Below, piece after piece: positions 1 through 7,914 of a stretch of 64,000 bases of DNA. Source of the stretch: Palleniella muris (lineage in GTDB: Bacteria > Bacteroidota > Bacteroidia > Bacteroidales > Bacteroidaceae); contig NZ_SRZC01000003.1 of the NCBI RefSeq assembly GCF_004792655.1, forward strand, positions 180,220-244,219. The letters are read 5' to 3'. The translations under genes and the position numbers were made by a program. Below the pieces are notes generated by a model. The model was not told the DNA's origin and did not search any database. It worked only from the letters and a program-made list of their open reading frames with translations. The stretch's first letter is position 1; each line of letters begins with the position of its first letter.

Positions 1-1
1 T

Positions 2-85
2 GGCGTGACAAAGCTCGAAGGCTCATATTTCAATGTTATGGGACTGCCTGTACAAAGAATTTACGAAGAATTGAAGATTTTTTAG
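2..85 (+). CDS. maf: Maf-family nucleotide pyrophosphatase, C-terminal fragment
   Basis: Only the last 27 codons are present, because the gene runs in from the left edge. The fragment reads GVTKLEGSYFNVMGLPVQRI and then YEELKIF before a TAG stop. The G-S-Y-x-N-V-x-G-L-P-V motif near the C-terminus is typical of Maf proteins, which hydrolyse non-canonical or modified nucleotides and were first linked to septum inhibition. About 60 bases separate its stop from the promoter of the rnf operon, so it belongs to a different transcription unit. The family call rests on this short tail only. Confidence 0.7.
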   Translation, partial: GVTKLEGSYFNVMGLPVQRIYEELKIF

Positions 86-148
86 CATGTTTTCATCTTT
101 TCATTGTGAAAATCTGTTATTTTTCTTTCATTATTCAAAAAAATAATA

Positions 149-156
149 TAACTTTG
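149..156 (+). promoter_or_regulatory. Probable -7 box of the rseC-rnf operon
   Basis: TAACTTTG matches the Bacteroidetes sigma-ABfr -7 consensus TAnnTTTG. It lies 80 bases upstream of the rseC start. The expected -33 position has only a T-rich stretch (cttt), not a clean TTTG. Confidence 0.6.
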
Positions 157-236
157 CAAGCAACATTATTGCCTTAAATCATACATGTGCATATTTTAAT
201 ACATATACGCTTGTATGCGACACGCAAGAGAACACA

Positions 237-686
237 ATGAACGAACAAATAAAACATGATGGCGTAATCATTTCCATTGAAGGCGAGCACCTACAGGTGC
301 GCATCGCCCAGACGGCTGCATGCCTGCATTGCAAGATTACACGTCACTGCAATTCCGCAGACAGCAAAGAGAAAATCATCGATGTCTGGACACGCAAATC
401 CGGCAAATATCATGTCGGTCAGAATGTCTGTGTCGTAATGGGAGGAAAAATGGGTCTGACAGCGGTACTTATAGCATTTGTCATACCGGTTGTGCTGGCT
501 GTCGCTGCAATTCTCTCTATCCTTAACATGACAGAGCCTGACGGACTATGCCCTGTTGCAGAGCCATACAACCAAGGTTATGCCGCTATTGGCGGAATGG
601 CTGTATTCGGAATATACTACATTGTGCTTTATTTCTGCAAGAACCTGATACAGTTGAAATTCCGGTTCACTATTGAAGAAAAGTGA
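237..686 (+). CDS. rseC: RseC/SoxR-reducing-system family membrane protein
   Basis: A 149-residue protein with an N-terminal cytoplasmic domain carrying a cysteine cluster (Cys29, Cys32, Cys38), followed by two membrane segments (about 73-95 and 116-136). This is the layout of RseC, which in proteobacteria acts with Rnf-like proteins to keep SoxR reduced. In Bacteroidales a copy regularly precedes rnfB, as it does here, and it probably helps assemble the complex or supply electrons to it. It is the first gene of the operon, 38 bases before rnfB. The family assignment is firm; its precise role in this phylum is inferred. Confidence 0.9.
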   Translation: MNEQIKHDGVIISIEGEHLQVRIAQTAACLHCKITRHCNSADSKEKIIDVWTRKSGKYHVGQNVCVVMGGKMGLTAVLIAFVIPVVLAVAAILSILNMTEPDGLCPVAEPYNQGYAAIGGMAVFGIYYIVLYFCKNLIQLKFRFTIEEK

Positions 687-724
687 AAACTACACATAAA
701 TAACTAACAAAATAAACAAACATT

Positions 725-1204
725 ATGAATGAGATTATCGTTCCAGTACTCGTCTTGGGTGTCATAGCGCTCATCGCTTCGGTGTTGCTCTATGTTCTCT
801 CCAAGAAGTTTGCTGTTGAGGAGGATGCCCGATTGCCACTCATCATCGAGGCTCTCCCTGGCGCCAACTGCGGTGGCTGCGGCTTCCCCGGTTGTGCCGG
901 TCTGGCAAATGCTCTCATCAAAGGGTCTAATGCAGGCTCAATAGACGGGCTTTCATGTCCGGTCGGAGGTGAGGACACTATGTCAAAGATTGTTGATTTG
1001 CTCGGTGCGGCTGCAGCTAATCCTGCACCTGCTGAAAAGCCTGCTGCAAAAGCGGAAAGCGGAGCAAAGAAGTCCTTCAAACCTGCTCCTGTGGAAAAGG
1101 CATTCGTTCCTACTGCCGTTCCTACCGTGAAGCCTTGCGACAAGCCTGTGAATATGCCGGCAGGATGCAAGCCTGCAGACGTGAAATCACTCAAAACCAT
1201 TTAA
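725..1204 (+). CDS. rnfB: Short RnfB without ferredoxin domains
   Basis: RnfB passes electrons from ferredoxin into the Rnf complex. Residues 4-26 form the membrane anchor. Residues 46-82 hold the N-terminal Fe-S motif with Cys49, Cys52, Cys57 and Cys78. After residue 97 the protein becomes an Ala/Pro/Lys linker and ends in a 36-residue tail (about 124-159). The total is 159 residues, whereas family members are usually around 280-320 and carry several CxxCxxCxxxCP clusters after this point. None of those clusters is present in any frame before rnfC. The tail is nearly the same as the C-terminus of RnfC in this operon. The gene is intact, 18 bases before rnfC, whose ribosome binding site (AAGGAGG) is strong. 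Confidence 0.88.
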   Translation: MNEIIVPVLVLGVIALIASVLLYVLSKKFAVEEDARLPLIIEALPGANCGGCGFPGCAGLANALIKGSNAGSIDGLSCPVGGEDTMSKIVDLLGAAAANPAPAEKPAAKAESGAKKSFKPAPVEKAFVPTAVPTVKPCDKPVNMPAGCKPADVKSLKTI

Positions 1205-1222
1205 TTCAAGGAGGTATAGCAA

Positions 1223-2764
1223 ATGAAAGTACGTACTTTTAGACTTGGTGGCGTCCATCCGGAAGAGAACAAACTGAGCAATGACGCCGTTACAAAACCT
1301 GCTCCACTTCCTAAGCAGGCTGTATTGCTGATGACACAGCATATCGGAGCTCCTGCAAAACCTGTTGTCAAAGAAGGTGACAAGGTCAAGGTGGGAACAT
1401 TGATTGCTGAAGCCGGTGGCTTCGTCAGTGCTCCTGTCCACAGCTCTGTTTCCGGTACTGTGATAAAGGTCGGTGAGGCTGTTGATGCCGTAGGTGCAAA
1501 CAGACCTGCCGTATATATAAAGGTGGAAGGTGACGAATGGGAGCCAACAATTGACCGTTCAGACAAGCTTGAGACACTGGAAGCGCATCCGGAACTCACA
1601 CCAGAGGAAATTGTCAACCGCATCAAGAATGCAGGTATCGTGGGTATGGGTGGTGCTTGTTTCCCTACATTCATCAAACTTTGCCCTCCACCTACTGCAA
1701 CAGCAGAGTGCATAATAATCAATGGTGTGGAGTGCGAACCTTATATCACTTCTGACTACCGCCTTATGCTTGAGAAAGCGGACGAACTCATTGAGGGCGT
1801 GAAAATCCTCATGAAGGGTGCGAAAGTGAATCAAGGCTATATCGGCATTGAGGAGAACAAGCCTGCTGCAATAAAACTCATAGCAGAGAAGATTGCGGAG
1901 AAGAACATCACAAACATAGAGGTTGTCCCTCTTGCTAAGAAATATCCACAGGGTGGCGAGAAACAGCTTGTCGATGCTGTCATACGCCGTCAGGTTCCGG
2001 CACCTCCGGCAATACCTGTCAATGTGGGTGCAATCGTACAGAACGCTGCGACAGCCTACGCTGTGTATGAGGCAGTCATGAAGAATAAGCCTCTCTTTGA
2101 GCGTTACACAACTGTTACCGGCAAGCAGATAAAGACTCCTTCCAACTACTTGGTGCGTATGGGCACATCGTTCCAGGAGCTTATAGACCTGTGTGGCGGC
2201 ATGCCGGCAGGCGACAACAAGGTTCTTGCGGGTGGTCCCATGATGGGACGTGCCGTCAATACGCTTGACGTTACAGTAGGAAAAGGTCAGAACTGTATCA
2301 CTGTCCTCACTGATGCTGACGCTAAGCGCAAGGAGATAGACCCTTGTATCCGCTGCGCAAAATGTGTAGGCGCTTGTCCTATGGGTCTTGAGCCTTACCT
2401 CCTTGCAACTTGTTCTTCAAAGAAGATGTGGGATAAGGTTGAAGCAGAGATGATTACATCTTGTATCGAATGTGGCTCTTGCCAGTTCACATGTCCTTCG
2501 CATCGTCCTCTCCTGGACAACATACGAGTCGGAAAGTCTACAGTAATGGGCATCATACGCTCACGCAACGCAGCACCGGCTCCTGCGCCGGCAAAGAGTG
2601 GCAGTGCACCAGCACCGGCAGGAAAGGGAACAGCAAAGCCTATGTCTACTGCTGACAAACCATTCGTTCCTACTTCAATACCGACAGTAAAACCGGCAAA
2701 CAAGCCTGTAAACTTACCGGCAGGATGCAAGCCGGCTGATATGAAATCACTCAAATCAATTTAA
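1223..2764 (+). CDS. rnfC: RnfC, NADH- and Fe-S-binding subunit
   Basis: The 513-residue peripheral subunit of Rnf, thought to carry the NAD(H)/FMN site and to relay electrons to RnfD/RnfG. It has an N-terminal RnfC barrel-like domain, a nucleotide/FMN-binding Complex1_51K-like region with GxGGACFP near residue 140, an SLBB-like region, and two four-cysteine clusters (CIRCAKCVGACP near residue 375 and CIECGSCQFTCP near 414). It then has an unusual 70-residue extension: an Ala/Pro/Gly linker and a 37-residue tail (about 477-513) that duplicates the RnfB tail. The start follows a good Shine-Dalgarno sequence. Next gene rnfD, 26 bases on. Confidence 0.96.
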   Translation: MKVRTFRLGGVHPEENKLSNDAVTKPAPLPKQAVLLMTQHIGAPAKPVVKEGDKVKVGTLIAEAGGFVSAPVHSSVSGTVIKVGEAVDAVGANRPAVYIKVEGDEWEPTIDRSDKLETLEAHPELTPEEIVNRIKNAGIVGMGGACFPTFIKLCPPPTATAECIIINGVECEPYITSDYRLMLEKADELIEGVKILMKGAKVNQGYIGIEENKPAAIKLIAEKIAEKNITNIEVVPLAKKYPQGGEKQLVDAVIRRQVPAPPAIPVNVGAIVQNAATAYAVYEAVMKNKPLFERYTTVTGKQIKTPSNYLVRMGTSFQELIDLCGGMPAGDNKVLAGGPMMGRAVNTLDVTVGKGQNCITVLTDADAKRKEIDPCIRCAKCVGACPMGLEPYLLATCSSKKMWDKVEAEMITSCIECGSCQFTCPSHRPLLDNIRVGKSTVMGIIRSRNAAPAPAPAKSGSAPAPAGKGTAKPMSTADKPFVPTSIPTVKPANKPVNLPAGCKPADMKSLKSI

Positions 2765-2790
2765 ATCCCTTATAAAATTGAATAATAAAA

Positions 2791-3789
2791 ATGGGAAATC
2801 TTATAGTTTCATTTTCTCCGCATGCACACGGAACTGACAGTGTGAGCAAGAATATGTACGGTGTAATCATCGCACTTGTTCCTGCCCTTCTCGTCAGCTT
2901 CTACTATTTTGGGCTTGGTTCCGCCATTGTGTGTGCCACAAGCGTCATTGCCTGTGTGTTCTTCGAATGGGCAATAAGCAAATTCATTTTGAAGCAGGAG
3001 CGTATGACAGTATGCGACGGTTCTGCCGCTCTCACCGGACTTCTATTGGGTATGAACCTTCCGAGCAACCTCCCTATATGGATGATTGTCGTTGGTGCTC
3101 TCATCGCTATCGGAGTGGGCAAGATGACATTCGGCGGTCTTGGGCAGAATCCTTTCAACCCTGCACTTGTGGGACGTTGCTTCCTGCTTGTCAGCTTCCC
3201 TACTGCCATGACATCATGGCCTCTTCAGGGACAGATGACAAGCTACCTTGACGCAGAGACTGGTGCAACCCCTCTCGCACTCATGAAGCAGGCGATAAAG
3301 GGTGATACTTCGGCATTGGAGCAGCTTCCTTCTGCAACAGACATGTTCCTTGGTAATGCAACAGCCGGCGCAGGAACAATCGGTGAGATTTGTGCATTGG
3401 CACTCCTCCTCGGACTCGTCTATCTCCTTTGGAAGAAAATCATCACTTGGCACATTCCTGTATCAATCATTGGCACAGTATTCGTACTTGCCGGTCTTCT
3501 TTGGCTTTGCGACTGTAATACTTATGCTAATCCGTTCCAAGTGCTTTTTGCCGGTGGTCTTATGCTGGGTGCCATATTCATGGCGACAGACTATGTCACA
3601 TCTCCAATGTGTGCGAAAGGCCAGATTATCTATGGTGTGTCAATCGGTGCACTGACTGTTATCATACGTAACTGGGGTGCTTATCCGGAAGGAATGTCTT
3701 TCGCAATCCTTATAATGAACGCATTCACACCACTCATTAACATGTACACCAAACCAAAGCGTTTTGGAGAGGTTCCGGCTAACAAATAA
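2791..3789 (+). CDS. rnfD: RnfD, membrane subunit with covalent FMN
   Basis: A 332-residue multi-span membrane protein of the NQR2/RnfD family, part of the ion-translocating core. It begins with the usual MGNLIVSFSPHAHGTDSVSK region. The conserved sequence in which the family esterifies FMN to a Thr is represented around residues 156-162 (ETGATPL). Many hydrophobic segments follow. It lies between rnfC and rnfG with short gaps and is translated from the same operon. No anomalies seen. Confidence 0.96.
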   Translation: MGNLIVSFSPHAHGTDSVSKNMYGVIIALVPALLVSFYYFGLGSAIVCATSVIACVFFEWAISKFILKQERMTVCDGSAALTGLLLGMNLPSNLPIWMIVVGALIAIGVGKMTFGGLGQNPFNPALVGRCFLLVSFPTAMTSWPLQGQMTSYLDAETGATPLALMKQAIKGDTSALEQLPSATDMFLGNATAGAGTIGEICALALLLGLVYLLWKKIITWHIPVSIIGTVFVLAGLLWLCDCNTYANPFQVLFAGGLMLGAIFMATDYVTSPMCAKGQIIYGVSIGALTVIIRNWGAYPEGMSFAILIMNAFTPLINMYTKPKRFGEVPANK

Positions 3790-3804
3790 ACAGGAGGCAA
3801 AGAT

Positions 3805-4374
3805 ATGGAAAAACTCAAATCAAATCTTCAGAATATGGTGATTGTCCTCGTAGCTGTGGCAGTCATCTGTGGCGGTCTCCTCGCATTTGTCAATCAGACG
3901 ACAAAGCCTGCCATTGACAAGCAGGCTGAGAAAACTCTTGCTGACGGCATAAAGGCTGTCCTTGCTGCTGACCAGGTTACTGTACAGGATACAAAAGAGG
4001 TCACACGCAACATTGACGGCAAAGACCAGGTTTTTGTTATCTACACTACTGACAAAGGAACTGCTGTGCAGTCTACTGACCCTAATGGTTTCGGTGGCAA
4101 TCTTAAGGTTCTTGTTGGCTTTGATGAGAATGGTGTAATCCTTGGCTACACTGTCCTTGAACATGCTGAAACTCCGGGACTTGGCGCAAAAGCTTCAGAC
4201 TGGTTCCAGAAAGAGCAGCCTGGATGCATTGTTGGCATGAATCCGGCAGAGAGCAACCTTACAGTATCAAAGGATGGCGGTGAGATTGACGCTATAACAG
4301 CTTCAACAATCACATCACGTTCTTTCCTTCGCGCTGTACAGCAGGCATTCAACACATTTAAGGAAAACAAATAA
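3805..4374 (+). CDS. rnfG: RnfG, FMN-binding periplasmic subunit
   Basis: A 189-residue protein with one N-terminal membrane anchor (about 11-28) and a periplasmic FMN-binding domain. The signature near residues 160-170, DAITASTITS, is the motif in which the family links FMN covalently to a Thr. The HAETPGLGAK motif typical of RnfG/NqrC is at about residues 118-127. A clear ribosome binding site (AGGAGG) precedes the ATG. The next gene, rnfE, starts 14 bases downstream with its own AAGGAGG. Confidence 0.96.
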   Translation: MEKLKSNLQNMVIVLVAVAVICGGLLAFVNQTTKPAIDKQAEKTLADGIKAVLAADQVTVQDTKEVTRNIDGKDQVFVIYTTDKGTAVQSTDPNGFGGNLKVLVGFDENGVILGYTVLEHAETPGLGAKASDWFQKEQPGCIVGMNPAESNLTVSKDGGEIDAITASTITSRSFLRAVQQAFNTFKENK

Positions 4375-4388
4375 AGGAGGAACACATT

Positions 4389-4973
4389 ATGTCAAAAATT
4401 GGAATTATCATTAATGGCATCGTAAAGGAGAATCCTACCTTTGTGCTGATGCTTGGTATGTGTCCTACCTTGGCCACTACCACAAGTGCCATAAACGGTA
4501 TGATGATGGGACTTGCAACAATGGTTGTGCTTATATGCTCGAACATTGTAATCTCACTCATCAAGAAACTCACTCCGGATATGGTGCATATCCCTGTGTA
4601 CATTGTCGTAATCGCCACACTCGTGACCATTGTGCAGTTATGTCTTCAGGCTTATGCTCCAGAGATAAACAAGTCCCTCGGACTCTTTATCCCACTTATC
4701 GTGGTGAACTGTATCATTCTTGGTCGCGCAGAATCTTTCGCATGTAAGAACAACGCTCTTGACTCGGCACTTGACGGTATAGGCATCGGACTTGGTTTTA
4801 CAATCGGTCTTACAATACTCGGTATCTGCCGTGAACTTCTTGGCAACGGTACAGTGTTTGGGGTTGAACTCATTCCTTCCGAGTACTCTATTCTGATTTT
4901 CGTCCTGCCTCCAGGAGCATTCCTCACACTGGGCTATATCATTGCAGTCATTAACAAATTCAAGAAGGCTTAA
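4389..4973 (+). CDS. rnfE: RnfE, membrane subunit
   Basis: A 194-residue integral membrane protein of the Rnf/Nqr D/E family. It starts with the usual NGIVKENPTFVLMLGMCPTL region and has the NCIILGRAESFA motif near residue 108, which belongs to the inverted-topology pair RnfA/RnfE that coordinates the membrane Fe-S centre between them. The cysteines in CPTL (about residue 25) and NC (about 108) are in place. Three bases separate its stop from rnfA. Confidence 0.96.
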   Translation: MSKIGIIINGIVKENPTFVLMLGMCPTLATTTSAINGMMMGLATMVVLICSNIVISLIKKLTPDMVHIPVYIVVIATLVTIVQLCLQAYAPEINKSLGLFIPLIVVNCIILGRAESFACKNNALDSALDGIGIGLGFTIGLTILGICRELLGNGTVFGVELIPSEYSILIFVLPPGAFLTLGYIIAVINKFKKA

Positions 4974-4975
4974 CT

Positions 4976-5578
4976 ATGGAATATATATTGGTATTTATCG
5001 CAGCGATATTCGTTAACAATATCGTCCTGTCACAGTTTCTCGGCATCTGCCCATTCCTTGGTGTCAGCCAAAAAGTCAGCACAGCATTGGGCATGTCCGG
5101 AGCGGTTGCCGCAGTCATGTTCGTTGCTACTTTGGTGACATGGTGTCTTCAGATGTTTGTACTCAATCCATTCGGACTTGGTTATCTCCAGACACTTTCA
5201 TTCATCCTTGTAATCGCCGCTCTTGTACAGATGGTGGACATTGTTCTTAAGAAAGTCTCTCCTCCACTCTATCAGGCTCTCGGCGTGTTCCTTCCTCTGA
5301 TTACAACAAACTGTGCCGTACTCGGTGTGGCAATCTCTGTAATCCAGAAGGACTACTCACTCCTCATGTCTATAGACTATGCTATCGCATCAGCATTAGG
5401 CTTCGGTCTTGCCCTGATTCTCTTTGCAGGACTTCGTGAGCAGCAGGAGTTTGCAAATATACCGAAGGGAGTGAAAGGAGTTTCCATAACTCTTATTACA
5501 GCATCTTTGCTTGCCCTCTCTTTTATGGGCTTCTCCGGTGTAGATGGTGGTCTGAAAGTTCTTTTCGGACTCAACTAA
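4976..5578 (+). CDS. rnfA: RnfA, membrane subunit
   Basis: A 200-residue membrane protein with the inverted topology of RnfE. The N-terminal FVNNIVLSQFLGICPFLGVS region and the TTNCAVLG motif near residue 102 carry the two conserved cysteines. It is the last gene of the operon and is followed within 10 bases by an intrinsic terminator. With RnfB to RnfE and RnfG it should form a complex coupling ferredoxin oxidation to NAD reduction and Na+ or H+ export. Confidence 0.96.
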   Translation: MEYILVFIAAIFVNNIVLSQFLGICPFLGVSQKVSTALGMSGAVAAVMFVATLVTWCLQMFVLNPFGLGYLQTLSFILVIAALVQMVDIVLKKVSPPLYQALGVFLPLITTNCAVLGVAISVIQKDYSLLMSIDYAIASALGFGLALILFAGLREQQEFANIPKGVKGVSITLITASLLALSFMGFSGVDGGLKVLFGLN

Positions 5579-5586
5579 AGATAATA

Positions 5587-5625
5587 AAAATAGGCTTGAC
5601 GGGCTTGTCCCTGAGAGCCTATTTT
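5587..5625 (+). terminator. Rho-independent terminator of the rnf operon
   Basis: AAAATAGGCT at 5587-5596 pairs with AGCCTATTTT at 5616-5625. The stem is 10 bp and its 3' arm ends in T residues, just after the rnfA stop. Confidence 0.75.
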
Positions 5626-5641
5626 GTGTTTGTGTTGTTGG

Positions 5642-5667
5642 CAGGTTTCGTCGTGAGACGGAACCTG
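5642..5667. repeat. Hairpin with GTGA tetraloop
   Basis: CAGGTTTCGTC (5642-5652) pairs with GACGGAACCTG (5657-5667) around a GTGA loop. All 11 positions pair if one T-G wobble is allowed. It lies 17 bases after the rnf terminator and may be a second terminator or an RNA stability element. Confidence 0.5.
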
Positions 5668-5747
5668 TTCCTTGTTTATATATGTTACATATTATAGGCG
5701 AATTTATAAGCGGATTAAACTTTTTGAAAAATATTTTATTGATTTGT

Positions 5748-5779
5748 TTTGCAAATTTGAAAGAAAATTAATAACTTTG
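5748..5779 (+). promoter_or_regulatory. Consensus Bacteroidetes promoter in a gene-free stretch
   Basis: TTTG at 5748-5751 and TAACTTTG at 5772-5779 are separated by 20 bases, matching the -33/-7 architecture of Bacteroidetes housekeeping promoters. No protein-coding frame starts in the following 230 bases. Confidence 0.65.
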
Positions 5780-5786
5780 TCTGCAA

Positions 5787-6022
5787 ATCCGGTTAGCCCT
5801 CATGGGCTTGTGGGTTAAACATATTGGTAAATGTTGCGTGAAGCAAAGGGATTGAACGTGGGTTGTAGCCATGAATGCCAATGCGAAGCGCACATAAAAA
5901 AGACGTTTACGAACGTTATCTTTTGGTCTCAAATTCTCGCAAAGTTTGATACACCCAAAAGAGATACGGCAACATGAACGTCCGCGTGGGAGGTATTATA
6001 CCCATACCTCTCTTTGTCTTTT
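5787..6022 (+). ncRNA. Candidate structured noncoding RNA, about 235 nt
   Basis: Downstream of the consensus promoter no credible reading frame opens, but nested complementarity is visible. GACGTT (5902-5907) pairs with AACGTC (5977-5982), and inside that TATCTTTTGG (5917-5926) pairs with CCAAAA plus GATA (5955-5966) with a two-base bulge. Near the 5' end AGCCC and GGGCT flank a TCAT loop. It ends with GAGGTAT (5990-5996) pairing with ATACCTC (6004-6010) and a TCTTTGTCTTTT tail, a probable terminator. I do not recognise the family: it lacks the conserved cores I know for tmRNA, RNase P RNA and SRP RNA. A 6S-like RNA or a trans-acting regulator is possible. Confidence 0.45.
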
Positions 6023-6055
6023 GATAAGGAATTTGTATGTATTATAATATGTCAT

Positions 6056-6150
6056 GACGTGGGCTAACTGTGTTGTCTATCCTTTGGGGAGGCAATGCGA
6101 GAAGCCTGAGACTGGGATAGGCAGAGAGTACAAATTCCCACGTCTTTTTT
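6056..6150 (+). promoter_or_regulatory. Structured RNA ending in an intrinsic terminator, upstream of the caspase cassette
   Basis: GACGTGGG (6056-6063) pairs with CCCACGTC (6137-6144), followed by six T residues. Inside it CTATCC (6077-6082) pairs with GGATAG (6115-6120), and AGGC (6090-6093) pairs with GCCT (6104-6107). Three nested helices with conserved-looking purine-rich loops and a T-tract 75 bases before the next start codon resemble a riboswitch or attenuator. It could equally be a second small RNA. I match it to no known class. Confidence 0.4.
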
Positions 6151-6225
6151 GTACCTATAAATCAACAATCGTTAATGTTTTTAGGGCTAAATTCGGGAGT
6201 TTGATAGGCACTTTATCAATTAGTC

Positions 6226-6783
6226 ATGAGAAAATTTATTAATTTACTCATCATTGCTTCAACATCTTGTGCGGTAACTGGATGTTTTGGCACAAAAACG
6301 AGTACGAAAGATTTATACGAGCCGTGGCTAAAGCCAGATTCATCTGTCTACAGACACTTTGGGGAAAGACTAAGTTCTATTCTATTTTCTCTTGACAGCG
6401 TAAAATGCTATCATTTAGCTTATAGAGATACAGTCGACAAGGAAAAGGATATTAATGATAATTTCATTCGTGATAGGTTTCTTTGTAGATTAAGCAAAGA
6501 ACAGACAGTAGTGTTACAGTATGTTCTTATGAATAATTATAGAAGTTATTCGCATGATTCCATAAGAGTCCAAGCACCTTATTTGCCAAGTGTTGAATTC
6601 CTGTTTATTAAGCAAGGTAGCCTTAAGGCAAGTGTTATTATATCAACATCAGATATGACTTGGACCGTGGTATCTGGCAATAAGACTTTATTCAACTATG
6701 ACTATGTAGATACCAAAGTTGTTAGTCGATATTGCAATGAACTTATTAATAAGTACTACTGCAAAAAAATAATTAAAAGATGA
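6226..6783 (+). CDS. Small lipoprotein of unknown function
   Basis: A 185-residue protein with an N-terminal lipoprotein signal (MRKFINLLIIASTSCAVTGC), so it is probably anchored to the membrane at Cys20. The rest has no motif I recognise. Its last codons overlap the start of the next gene (6780) by 4 bases, which implies translational coupling with the secreted caspase-like protein. It is AT-rich compared with the rnf operon. Confidence 0.7.
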   Translation: MRKFINLLIIASTSCAVTGCFGTKTSTKDLYEPWLKPDSSVYRHFGERLSSILFSLDSVKCYHLAYRDTVDKEKDINDNFIRDRFLCRLSKEQTVVLQYVLMNNYRSYSHDSIRVQAPYLPSVEFLFIKQGSLKASVIISTSDMTWTVVSGNKTLFNYDYVDTKVVSRYCNELINKYYCKKIIKR

Positions 6784-7902
6784 AGATGCAAAAATGTTTA
6801 CTACTTATAGGTGTGTGTGTTCTGGTAGTATTGTCTATTGACGCACAAAAAAATCAGCTTTATAGGTTTCTTCAACACAACAGGAAAGAATATCCAGAAA
6901 GGCATGATATCCGAGGAGAGAATCGTACTAAACGAAATACAGACTATTGCCAGAAGTTTAGAGACATATGGATATGATTTTGATGGTCATGCCATATATG
7001 ATGGGCTAAATTGCACAAAGTCCAATGTTATGAAAGCAATCGATGAGCTTCAAGTGGTTCCAGAAGATATTGTGATATTTTATTACAGCGGTCATGGAGG
7101 TCGTGCATTGAATGATGATGATCCATTTCCCCAAATGTGCCTAACTGAAGGTCCAAGCAATTACATCCCTGCAACTTTGGTAAGAAATATGATTTTGAGG
7201 AAAAAAACAAGACTTACGGTTGTTCTTACTGGCTGTTGTAATTCTGAAGGTTCTGAAATATCCATTAAAAGCGTATATGTACAAGGACAAAATTATACTG
7301 TTCAGAAAGAAAAGAATCATGAGTATTACAAAAAACTTTTCATAGACAACACTGGTTGGGTACAGATGACGAGTAGTCGAGCAAAAGAGTACTCTTACAC
7401 AGGTGATGGCGGTAGTTTCTTTTGTCATGTTTTTTGGACAGTAATGAATGGCGTTGGCGAAGGAATGATTGATGCCGACTGGAATATTCTTTGCAAAAAT
7501 GTTCAAGAATACGTCAGTTCTATTGCAATACATGCAGAGAATGGTATAGCATATCAACATCCTGACTATAGGGTGAACACTAGTTGTGAAGGTGTATCTA
7601 ACATCAAGAAAGATAAGAAAAATGGAGATACGAATTCTTCTATAAGCGATGCCATCAATTCCCTTTTAGATAAATCAAAAAGTATTGACAGTAGGTTGAA
7701 CATGATCCCTTCAATCATGTCAAATCATTTTTCTTCAGTCCAGTTGGTACGCACTCTGGCAAGAAATATGACAACCGTGGTTGACCATGAAGACCCCAAT
7801 ACATTTCTTATGCGCATTACCATGTCTCCATATATTGAACAAGTTAATATTGTAGAACAAAATGGAAGCATTATGTCTGTCCACGAAATACGTTCACGAT
7901 AA
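6780..7902 (+). pseudogene. Secreted caspase-like peptidase (C14 fold), frameshifted at an A7 tract
   Basis: A peptidase with the caspase/metacaspase signature: YYSGHGG (His86 counted from the TTG at 6838) and TGCC (Cys133/Cys134), separated by the usual distance. The upstream frame from ATG 6780 encodes a signal peptide (MKMQKCLLLIGVCVLVVLSI then DAQ), and the peptidase domain continues in the next frame after seven A residues (6847-6853). Removing one A joins them as DAQ-K-I-S-F-I-G, the expected cleavage site and first strand. Either the gene is out of frame here, it is phase variable or rescued by slippage, or the base is an error. The domain is otherwise open to 7902. It lies between a lipoprotein gene and a TPR-like secreted protein gene. 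Confidence 0.7.
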
Positions 7903-7914
7903 AAACAATAACTT

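Noticed and set aside
725..1222. A frameshift in rnfB that would hide the ferredoxin domains
   Set aside because: The region before rnfC encodes the linker and tail in one frame; no cysteine-cluster motif is found in other frames.
5787..6150. tmRNA, RNase P RNA, SRP RNA or a common riboswitch
   Set aside because: None of the conserved core sequences I know for these RNAs could be found.
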